Shown: in pieces, positions 34,287-64,000 of the stretch
How the letters are laid out: the number at the start of each line of letters is the position of its first letter
How positions within the stretch are numbered: the first letter of the stretch is position 1
DNA from: Anopheles merus
Taxonomy: Eukaryota > Arthropoda > Insecta > Diptera > Culicidae
Assembly: GCF_017562075.2 (NCBI RefSeq)
Contig: NC_054081.1
Location: forward strand, 19,845,141 to 19,909,140
Direction of reading: 5' to 3'
DNA length: 64,000 nucleotides
Made by a program: the position numbers and the translations under genes
The notes under the pieces: generated by a model
The model's input: only the letters and a program-made list of their open reading frames with translations
What the model was told of the DNA's origin: nothing
Databases searched by the model: none

Positions 34287-35640
34287 TGCAGCCAACTATC
34301 AAACTCCATATAAAAATCGTGGCTAGTATCGTGAAAGGCCCCAATAGATGTTTCACGGGTTTGTTGTTAAGTCGTGCGAGTTGACAAATGTATAACGGGA
34401 CCGTTCAACTCTCTACTGTACTAATGTTTGACCTTTTTAAGTTTTTGGGTTAATTTTGTCAGTCATAGTAAATTATTCAAATTAATTTTATCAATTTCAT
34501 AGTAATTAAGCTAACAATAAGCTATTTAATATATGGTAGCTATGACCTTGGGTTGCTTACAAGCTTGCTTTTGTAGGGTGAGTATTTAGCTCTAAGAATT
34601 AAGCACGGTAGTAAATCGGATTCAATAGGAGCCGTTTGGTTTCGATCGGAGAAATCCAAATTCAATTGGAGCCTATGGATTTGTTGTCGCTGGGAGCAGC
34701 CGGATTCGAAGCCATTTTTTATTTTGGAGTAGGATCCAGATTAAAACTGTCGGAGTGGATTCAGTGATCCAATCTGAAGCATCCATCACTAATGAGAATC
34801 CGGCTCATTTGGGGCTTGATCCCATAACTGTAAGACAGGCTCCCGCTATATGTCCCATCCCGCCATACTAGCTACGGAGCTAATAACCCATTTTTAAGGG
34901 CATTATCGACTTTCAACGATTCGTACCACTTGTTCGTCTATAATGTATCTATGTCTTGTTTTCGTTCACGTATTCGTAACCACGCCTCTTCCTCTCCGCC
35001 ATAAATACTTTTCTCCTTTGATTTGTTTGCATCTTTAGCCTTAGTTTTTTTAAAGTCTTATTATGTTTGTGAATCCCATGATGAAGACAAAAGTAAGTGA
35101 AATAAAAACAAATAAATAATTAAATAAATGAATAAATAAGTATATAAATACATCAATTAATAATTAAAAAAATGAATAAATAAATAAATTAATGAATAAA
35201 TAGTTGAATAAATAATATTAAATTTAATTAAATATATAAACAAATAAATAAATAAATAAATAAATAAAAAAATATAAGAATAAATAAATAAATAACTAAA
35301 TAAAGAAGTAAAAAATATATAAATAAATAAATGAATAAAAAAATATGTAAATTTAAACGGACACTTTGTTAAGTCGTAAGAGCTGATGATTGTATCAAGA
35401 AACCATCCTGCAACATTCCTTAAAGCTTATTTCGACGTGTCGAAAATTGCATCATTTTGTTGCTAAATTTAAAATTGTATTTTTTTATGATTATCTTTCA
35501 ATAACGGATTATAAAACTTACATGATGTTGATATAACACTCAAATGAATACATTTTGAGTAATGAAATTTATCCTTCATGTGAAATAATTCTAAGATAGA
35601 GCGACAAAAAGAACAACAATGAATAGGAATAAAAAGAAGA
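34287..35640. other. No gene; SINE fragments and A/T-rich simple repeats
   Basis: SINE200-like head fragments lie at about 34,360-34,390 (GTTAAGTCGTGCGAGTTGAC) and 35,368-35,400, with a partial one at 34,800-34,850. Degenerate GGATTCGAAGCC-type repeats lie at 34,620-34,790. From 35,100 to 35,350 there is a long (AAAT)n-type tract. This region separates the repeat block from wupA. Confidence 0.6.
35100..35350. repeat. (TAAA)n low-complexity tract
   Basis: About 250 bp of AAATAAAT words, with only A and T plus rare G/C. Confidence 0.9.
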
Positions 35641-35677
35641 GAAATCAGTAATCAGTGACAAAACAGACAGGACAATC

Positions 35678-35690
35678 TTTATTCTTGGGT
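35678..35690 (-). terminator. wupA: Likely wupA polyadenylation signal
   Basis: AATAAA on the minus strand (TTTATT, about 35,679-35,684 on the plus strand) about 130 nt after the distal stop codon. Transcript evidence would be needed to fix the cleavage site. Confidence 0.55.
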
Positions 35691-35811
35691 TGGCGATAAC
35701 ATCAAATAGTAATTGATTTGTGGATCAACACCGGCATTTTTCCGAAAAACAAACAAGAATGATTCAACGCTTCTGTATCGAGCACAATATTCCTTGGGTT
35801 TCGTAAATTAT

Positions 35812-56664
<20,853 letters not shown>

Positions 56665-57599
56665 GGTGGTTTAAGCTGAAGGTTAATGTTAAGAAAAAGC
56701 AGATTAAAGACAAATTGATACTTAACTTAAACCTGACCTCCAAGAGCAGCATGCTAGAACTGTACAAGAGATTGTGGTAAATTTGTCGCAAGGTTTGCGT
56801 TAGATGTGTTTGTAAGGTAATACACTGGAACCTCAAGTAGCAGGTTTTGCGCAAGAGAGAGCTGTCCCTATGAACTTTTTTTTCGAAATCAAAGATATAT
56901 TTTGCAATTTATTTTACTATTCGGAGAGGTACCTATATAATCGTCTTCTCATTCTAAAGCAGTTTGAGTATGTTTTTGATGTTTTTTTTTAGTATATTGC
57001 AAGTCCTATTCATTATCATGTAATACACGAATAAAACACGAATACTGTACACATTTGTGCCAATTTTACCAGAAATTACAATCAACGTCATCTGTAAATG
57101 GGCTTTGGGATGGTCCAAGCCAGGATGCTTAAATTTTAGCCTATCAGGGGATTAATCTTTATTATACGAGTTGATCGATTGACAGTTGCGTTCCACCATA
57201 TTGGACTTTGACAAACAAAGATAGCTCTTTAAATAGTTTTGTTTTACATTTTGGAAATGAGTAATAATACGTTTCATACATTGTACCACACTGTATTAAG
57301 CTTTTTATAACCTTTCTTGAGTAAATATGCATGATTCAGCAGAATAATTCAATAGCAGCAGTGTGATCGAGCATGCGACTAATCGGTTCTTGTATACATG
57401 TTTCCAGGCTGAAAAAATCTAGGCTGTAAATATTCCATGGTTTTGTTTTCAGTCTGATGTGTTGTTTTGAATGACGTGTTGATATGATTTCAATCAACTG
57501 GCAAACTTCACTTGATATGTCCAATACAGAACAGAACAATCGCGTAGAACTTTGCGAGGGTTTTGAACAGTTATTCTTGCTCAAAATTGCTAAGAAGTA

Positions 57600-57890
57600 C
57601 TGCTCTGTAATGGGATGGGATCCGAAGCCCCAGTGAGGGATAATACAGGCTCTCCCATCCAACTCCTATTCCGACACGTCCTCGTCGTGCAGAGTGGTAA
57701 CATGTGTCACCACATATCCAAGCTTGGGTGGATGGTGGCATATGGCGAACCAGGAGGGGGGTGGGTATCCCGGGAAACCGGGTGCCTGAATGTCGGGGGG
57801 GGGGGAGGAGGGGCAACCCGACGCTAAACAAAACGGTTACGTGGGCGCGGGGCCAGTCATCCAGTCCCATGTATTTACAGACTACAGAAA
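57600..57890. repeat. GC-rich insertion, probable retroelement fragment
   Basis: A block with GGGATCCGAAGCCCCAGTGA, CCCATCCAACTCC, poly-G (about 57,796-57,805) and GGCGCGGGGCC, sharply different from the AT-rich surroundings. Frames on both strands are open but carry no motif I recognise. A LINE 5' region or a SINE-like repeat is possible. Confidence 0.4.
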
Positions 57891-58074
57891 GCATCAGGAA
57901 TCATCAAAACGGAACTCACTGCCAAATTTTATCGATCCCGCATAAATCATATTTTTTTCTTTTGAAATTCTTACACAAGCGCACATTTTCAGTTTTTGTA
58001 GATTTTTCAAAAAAAAAATCAATTTTCAGAAGCTATAGCTAGCTTTAAGTTGTGCTGTTAAAACTGGTCTCGAG

Positions 58075-58372
58075 GTGCTATAATTATAATTGCTAAAATT
58101 ATGGGCGCAAAAACTGCCTGCCCACACAAGCTTCTTAATGAGAGGGAGCTGGGGCTATGAATTTGTATGGAGTGCGAGGCCTCATGCGAGCTCTCAGACT
58201 GCTCGAATTTGTTTTGAGTTTGAATTTGTGAAAAACAAATTCGAGCAGTCTGCCACCTCACATCCAGGTTTCTCAATCACGACAGTTTCAAAACGCATGC
58301 GCCCTCGCCTGAAATTAGCTGGCGAGTGCGAGCATTTTTTTCATCCTTAGTTTCAGCATTTATAATTATAGC
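58075..58372. mobile_element. MITE with TGCTATAATTATAA ends and internal hairpin
   Basis: Left end TGCTATAATTATAATTGCTA and right end (inverse) TGCTATAATTATAAATGCTG form inverted repeats of about 18 bp. Inside, CAGACTGCTCGAATTTGTTTT (58,196 onward) and its inverse AAACAAATTCGAGCAGTCTG (58,233 onward) form a 20-bp-stem hairpin. Confidence 0.7.
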
Positions 58373-60579
58373 ACACAAACTGCAAACTGTTTTAAGAGCA
58401 CAAATTATAAGCTTGCTAAAGACATGAAATTGTATTTTTCTTATTTAAAAACCGCAAAATACATTGAGTGATGATTATTGCAAAGAACTATGAATCGCTT
58501 CACAGCAGTTGCAATATGTGTCATGACTAATGAGTTTTTTTTAGCTTACATCACAAAGTGCCGTGAAGAATATGTATTTTAAATTTAATGAAACGAATTG
58601 CAGCGTAAAATATTTCTATTTTTATGAATAAGAATCCAAATCCCTAAAAAATCTTGAAAAATGGGCAAACATCGAGCAGATCATATTTTCAAACCCTCCT
58701 TATGGTTTTGCTTGAAATTTTATTTTTGATGTGACTTATTGCCAGCTACGTTTTGCGCATGTACGCATGCGCATATTGTTTAAATTTTGAGATTTCTGTT
58801 CCAAATTTGGATCGCATCACACGCTAACCCAGAAACAACGTAATCTATCTATTTATAAGATTTTTACTCTCCAAACTGAAAACGTTTCGTATTCCTCCTA
58901 AAAAAATTTGAACTGAATTTTTGTGTTCTATTTTTAAGTTGGTCTTTAGTATGGCTTTTTGTTTATTTATAACAACTTTTCTGGAACTTATTTGATTTGA
59001 TAAATAATCAAGCTGGCAAGAGAACCAAGTGAGAACTTTAATTTAAACAGATTCAAACTAAACACTGTTTATATTCATTCGTAAGCTGGTCATCCAATCA
59101 TCCATTGAATCAAATTGACATCGACATGGAAAACGAATATTTTACACAATACACTAAAAATGCATTTAGTATTCATAAAATACGTAAAAATCGTTGTTTC
59201 CATTTTTGTACATATTTTTAAATTGCTGATATTTTTGCGAAGAATAACCCATATCATTTTTTTACGAACACAGGAGTTTGGGTCATTTCCAGTCGAATTA
59301 AAACCTACTGTTCTGGAAGATTCGATTAACGATTGTTAATTTGCAAAAATACAAATAAATGCTTCAACCCATCTTGACCAAGTTCCTTATGCGTAAGATG
59401 GACTAGTGTACTATGCAAAATAATACACTGATAGCCAAGCCTATTAGTAGCAAGGCCATGAAAAACAATGATTGTAATGAAAGTAAAAGCATAAGAAAAA
59501 TAATGCAATGAAAAATTTAATTTTTGAATCTTGTGAAAACTCTAAACATGCCTTTTAAGAATTGCTTTTGTTAAAGAGGACCTTTTGTCAATTCGTATTG
59601 AATGGTAAAAATCACAACTTAAAAAACTTAAACAATGGTAGGCTATTTTTTACATTCGAGTAACTAGCATTCCAAACATATTTCTTATTAACTATGATTT
59701 TGTTCTACCTCTCCTACATATCTATAGTTAACCGATTTGTAGATTTGTATCCTCAATATCCATATGATGGCAATGCAGACATTTATTAGTTGAAAGTTGT
59801 TTGTCCAGCCCATTTCGACTAGCTTAGAGGAGGTTGAACATCTTAAAAATAATCAGTTCTATAGGATTGACACACTTGCGACACTTCCCTACCAAGAATA
59901 TTCGATCTACTTAAATTAGCTACAGGGGAGTTACCGAACAAAACAAAACAGTCATTTTTTACTTTCACAAAAACGTATGAGGGCACTTAGTTAAATTTAA
60001 TAATTGTCAGTTGAGTTCCCTTATGCTTGACTTGTTCTTTCAGCCAAGTCAACAAAAGGATCACCTTTTTTGTATTAGCATCTGTATAAAGAACGTTTCA
60101 CAAATGTATCACTCAATGTTAACAGTGTTGTTGCTTTTAAATTATTCTTTGTAGTTAATCATTTGGTTGAAAAGAAAAGTGTTCTGCTAATATAGGCTTC
60201 CAAATCGTAAAAAGTGCACTTAAAATCAAAGAAGAAGTCAAATTCTCGGAAAGAAATGTTCAAAACCACATTCGCAAGGTCACTGAGTTTTTGATTAACT
60301 TGGCTGAGCTGAAAGTCGGTTGAAGGATGAAATTTTAGGGCTATCCAGAAGACATAACGTGACACTGTTTTTTAGCTTGAACGAGAGTCGGTGGATTTAT
60401 CCGAAACAATCACTGTTTGTAAAACGGAGTATTGAGGATCAATATGTTGACAATTTATTGTACAGTTTGCACTATTGTACGGTGAACACATTATAACACG
60501 ATAGTAGAAAAGTTTGATAGCAGTGGTTTTGTTGGTGTAAAAACAGTAGAACAACAGCACACGCTCACGAACAACTCAC

Positions 60580-60760
60580 CTTTATTCAAGATAAAACTGA
60601 ATTAGGACGAACTAAAGTTCTGGTAAATCTGCAAACAATTGCAAACAGGGCAGCTTTTCAGAACTAGGAGCACTGTTCGATCCGAAGCGACTTTGAAGAC
60701 TGGCCCAAACATCAGAGGGTAATTCTTGCACCTTGGCTCATTCTTCGACTTTGATAATCA
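60580..60760 (-). promoter_or_regulatory. wupA: Candidate non-coding first exon / promoter region of wupA
   Basis: The minus strand has a strong donor, AATAAAG|GTGAGTTG, with the exon ending at 60,580. The sequence upstream (60,600-60,950) is clearly less AT-rich than its surroundings, as is common at promoters. No coding frame reaches the donor. The wupA ATG exon needs an upstream exon because it has an acceptor at 56,676. The start of transcription is unknown, and this remains a guess from composition and one splice site. Confidence 0.25.
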
Positions 60761-61693
60761 TGCGTATTTTGTGGTGGTGGGGCGTTTTTGACTCAGACCA
60801 TACTAATGCGCCTGTCTCTTTTTTAAAGAAAAATAACTAGGTATGCAGCTACGCAGGCGCAGTTTCCACATGAAACTCATGTTAATGATCTAACCCAATT
60901 CTTCTCGCTAGTGCAGCGTAGAGAATCTAAATTTAGAATTTTGATGTAGTGGCAGTAGAAAACTAGGAAAAATGAGTTGAAAAGTATCATTTTCTAGTAG
61001 GATAAACCGACTCACGAATATTTTGAAATAAGCTATGAAAAAAAACTGTGAGCAAATTCAGTTGTACATCTGAAGATTTTTGTTTCAATAGCAACAATTG
61101 TGTTGTCGCTACGAATTCTTTTATATTTTTCACTGGTCTAGACTAATAAACAAAAAATATAAAATAAATATTTAAAAACTGTTCACAAGAAAGTGAAGTT
61201 TTAATTTCATTTGATTATTTCTGCCTTCATTGTAAAAGTATTATTTTCAACAAATTAACAGTTTTTCTTCTTTAAAAAATTAGCTCATTGAACGTAAACA
61301 AACCTCAACGCTAATATCACATTTGTGAAATAATAAAATTGTTCAGTTAAATATTTATTTTAAATAAAACCATAGCTTCAGTGACGCTTTTGTTCCTATA
61401 AATCAGGGGCCATCGTGCGGATCTTATCTAGACCATCTTCGTGATAAATGTTGGCAAACGAAATATATGGATCAAATCATAATAAGTTATTACTTTAAGA
61501 GGAAGAACCAGATTATTATTACTTATTACTTTGTAGGCGGATGTTCAGAATAGTTAACTAACTATCTAATTTAACATCACAAAAAAATAAGAGCAAGATT
61601 TCAAAAAAGAATTCTAGAAGTTGTGCATAAAGTATTCCAGGTCATTGCTGAAGCTCAATTCAATTGTAAACGATTTGTGTTTGGAAAAGTAAC
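60761..61693. other. Upstream flank, no gene seen
   Basis: A less AT-rich patch continues to about 60,960, then AT-rich sequence. No ORF with motifs and no transposon ends were recognised. Confidence 0.4.
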
Positions 61694-61887
61694 TTCGTTA
61701 TCTTCTTTGGAATAACAATCGTTATTGGTCAAGGCCTGCCTGCACCACTAGTAGGTTTGGATTTCAGTGACTTATTGATTATCCATATAATTATAGTCAG
61801 TTCTACATACGGGAGCAGGGTCTGGGGCTTGAATCCATCACGGTCATGTTTTTAAGTCGAATTGACGATTGTACCACGAGACCGGCC
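61694..61887 (-). mobile_element. SINE200-like SINE with 13-bp target-site duplication
   Basis: The minus strand starts GGCCGGTCTCGTGGTACAAT and has a box-B-like GGATTCAAGCC; its 3' end has the (GAA)n-type tail. Perfect TTGGAAAAGTAAC copies at 61,681-61,693 and 61,888-61,900 define the ends. Confidence 0.9.
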
Positions 61888-61900
61888 TTGGAAAAGTAAC

Positions 61901-62667
61901 CCTAAAAATTTCAATGCTACGGGTTCAAACGTGCGATTCTTAGATTTTAATGTTATTTTGAAAGGCTTGTTTGAAAGTAAGTATATTCTTAATCAAGATT
62001 GTTTGTTGTTTTAACATTGAGAGGATTAGTTTTTTATTTACTTTAAGTAAATTGTTGCTTTTTTCATAAAACGTTTTAAGAATATATTCATATCGCTTGC
62101 GCAAACTCTGAAATGTGCGCTTCAAATTTCAAAAACAGTAAATTGCATCATGCGTAAAATTTACTCTATTGCGCATGCGTCCTATACTAAGTTAATGTAC
62201 GTACAAGCTTCCGCTGAAAGAATTAAGATTTTATTTATTTTTAGGTACCATTCGATTCTGCGTGATGAAAATGTCTCACTCAATTTCAATTCATTTAATG
62301 CATACTCCTTTATCCTATAGTTTTATTTGTCTTATCCTTCAGATATTCTGTATGTCCTATTCTGAATGCTATCATCACTAAAACATAAGCAAACAAAGAT
62401 AATCAAGAAACAACAGTAACATGTATTCTGCTCTATTCTGTATGTTTTCCTTTCAAAACGTAAGCAAAAAGGAGAAACCAGAAACAACAGCAACATGTAT
62501 CCCTCCTCCCTTCAGGCACGTTTGGTGATGCTACAGTTTAATACTATGTTTAATGTACTGTCGGGGGACAGTAACGAGCCTTAACATTATTTGAGGCAAT
62601 TTAACGATAGAAAGGAGTGTTTTTTTTAAACTACATTTAAATCGTGATTTTCGTAAAGAGAGAGATA
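61901..62667. other. Upstream flank, no gene seen
   Basis: AT-rich. A MEF2-like word, TTATTTTTAG, lies at 62,235-62,244, but such words are expected by chance in this composition. A degenerate direct repeat, AAGCAAAxAxGAxAAxCAxGAAACAACAG, occurs at about 62,388 and 62,462. Confidence 0.4.
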
Positions 62668-62970
62668 CAGGATTTCTCAAGCCAGCTCAACATCGTAACA
62701 CTATTTTTCGAGCATGTTAAACGATTGTCAACATCGTACATACAATTTGAATCCGTAAACTCTTTTCGATTTGGTAACACTAGGTTTTGAATGCGTAAAA
62801 TCCCAACCCGAATCTGGAAAATGTATGTTGGCTGTCTTGTCACCCATGATACATTTTCCAGATTCGAGCTGGGATTTTACCCATTCAAAACCTAGTGTTA
62901 CCAAATCGAAAAGAGTTTACGGATTCGAATTGTATGTACGATGTTGACAATCGTTTAACGTGTTAAACTG
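62668..62970. mobile_element. Hairpin MITE related to the element at 6,243
   Basis: Starts after a TA with CAGGATTTCTCAAGCCAGCT, like the 6,243 copy. Sequence from about 62,712 to 62,834 recurs inverted at about 62,848-62,957, giving a near-perfect hairpin with arms of 100 bp or more. The expected right terminus (GCTTGAGAAACCCTG) is missing; CGTTTAACGxGTTAAACTGTT repeats follow instead. Confidence 0.75.
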
Positions 62971-63115
62971 TTCGTTTAACGCGTTAAACTGTGTTAAAGC
63001 TATCATCCTGTGTAGTGCAATCAAGGTGGTATATACAGGTATGATGTTTTTAGTATTTGAGCAAACCTTTCGAAATTTAGCTTGGGACAGATATACCGTT
63101 TAAGTTTTGTTTTGC

Positions 63116-63293
63116 AGTCCCGTGGTACAGTCGTCAACTCGAACGATTCAATAACATCCCCGTCATAGGTTCAAGCCCGGAATGGACCGACCCCCGTAGC
63201 AAGGATTGACTATCCGGCTACGTGGTAATGAATAAAGTCTCGAAAGCCTGTATAGGCCGGCATGTCCGCGTAGGACGTTACGCCAAATAGAAG
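63116..63293 (+). mobile_element. SINE200-related SINE
   Basis: Begins GTCCCGTGGTACAGTCGTCA (box A) with AGGTTCAAGCC (box B) and ends TTACGCCAAATAGAAG. The flanks AAGTTTTGTTTTGCA and AAGTTTAATTTTGCA look like an old, slightly diverged target duplication. Its 3' half matches the tail embedded in the three 3-kb elements. Confidence 0.85.
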
Positions 63294-64000
63294 AAGTTTA
63301 ATTTTGCACTGACAACAGCCTGCCTGTAATGCATTGAGGTAATTGATAATATATAAAAGCACCACTACCTATAAAAGCATAAGAAAATTAGTAGTAAATA
63401 AAACTCCTAACTCGTTTTTTCCTCCTTTTTCAATCAAATTTTAACAACAAAGAACAACAATATATCAATAAAAGAGATGCATGTGTCGTTCATTTTTTAT
63501 ATAATAATTCATTTATACAAATTAATGGTCAAAAATCGAGAATATAAATGTAAAATAACAATTCCTTTCATCAATATTCGACCTTAGCAGCATTTTTTGA
63601 TCGAAAAAATTTGATCGATCCGGCTGTAATGTTGGTGTCATTTGACATTCATTTCGCTGCCAAGGTGTTTATGATGCCGCCATTCCACTGGTCTTTTTGA
63701 AAAGTGATACACCATGACATTTACAAGCAAAATGAACTATGCTACAACATTTCGATCGTTCCGCTTAGTATGGTAAAAGCCCCCGAAGCATTGAGCTGCG
63801 AAAATTATCGAATATCAGAAAAATGCCATAAATCAAGGTAGATTTTTTTTTTAACGTTATTCAAAAGCAAGTTGATAAATGTTTTGGTTTTTTTTTCAAT
63901 ATTTTGAGTGATCAAAAATAATTTGTTAATTATTAAAAAAAATTTGCCTACATCAAGTACTGGACTCGAGGGAAATCGACTTTATGTAGGGGTATGAAAA
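63294..64000. other. AT-rich flank, no gene seen
   Basis: No ORF longer than about 60 codons and no transposon termini were recognised. Confidence 0.5.

Larger units (their letters stand above)
56676..60579 (-). other. wupA: Upstream sequence or first intron of wupA
   Basis: AT-rich with interspersed repeats: a GC-rich patch (57,600-57,880) and a MITE (58,075-58,372). No coding exon was recognised. If the non-coding exon ending at 60,580 is real, this is a 3.9-kb first intron, a place where fly wupA carries muscle enhancers. Confidence 0.4.

Noticed and set aside
56821..57296. Second pogo-like MITE (CACTGGAACCTCAAG ... CCACACTG)
   Set aside because: The outermost 8 bases match poorly and the inner sequence shows no inverted similarity; there is not enough support.
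60159..60365. Minus-strand ORF containing TFYDLEAY, reminiscent of the wupA exon motif KxDLE
   Set aside because: It lies upstream of the gene start, is 68 codons long without fitting splice sites, and the rest shows no troponin similarity.

Overview
The window is eukaryotic, from a dipteran insect, most likely an Anopheles mosquito. Two things support this. The right part carries the muscle troponin I gene (wupA / TpnI) with a fly-like exon layout. Four tRNA-derived SINEs of the Anopheles SINE200 type are also present, three with perfect 12-13 bp target-site duplications and one with an imperfect one. There are no bacterial-type genes, rRNAs or CRISPR arrays. The species assignment is inference.

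Layout. Bases 1-9,166 are a graveyard of transposable-element fragments: a frameshifted Tc1-type transposase, a gag-like ORF with short repeats, a decayed two-gene PIF/Harbinger element, a SINE, a non-LTR retrotransposon fragment and a Ty3/gypsy pol remnant split by a TA-flanked MITE. Bases 9,167-34,286 are a composite repeat block. It holds three copies (about 3.0 kb each, direct orientation) of a non-coding element with CCCGCTG...CAGCGGG ends, several non-LTR retrotransposon pieces carrying nested MITEs, and a tandem cluster of a smaller MITE with similar CCCGC ends. It also holds a very large inverted duplication (arms 23,655-26,989 and 27,426-30,772) around an (AT)n core. Each arm carries an intron-containing CACTA/EnSpm-like transposase gene convergent with a second gene that resembles DUF4806 proteins.

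Bases about 35,660-56,675 are the wupA gene on the minus strand, in AT-rich sequence. The coding exons are an ATG exon (56,521-56,664), a second exon (56,322-56,445), three alternative 101-nt exons (54,078-54,178; 48,792-48,892; 45,874-45,974), two constitutive exons (38,944-38,987; 38,721-38,862) and two alternative last exons (37,471-37,509; 35,812-35,889). All splice phases agree. An isoform using one 101-nt exon and the distal last exon is 210 aa; with the proximal last exon it is 197 aa. The introns hold long (CA)n and (AT)n tracts, a pogo-like MITE and a SINE. Bases 56,676-64,000 lie upstream of the ATG exon and hold a possible non-coding first exon near 60,580, several MITEs and two more SINEs.

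The only clear host gene is wupA. The most unusual structures are the near-identical inverted pair of two-gene DNA transposons, the 3-kb CCCGC-ended family, and the very long CA-repeat directly upstream of the alternative exon cluster of troponin I. Splice sites, reading frames and repeat ends were read by eye; no alignments or database searches were run.
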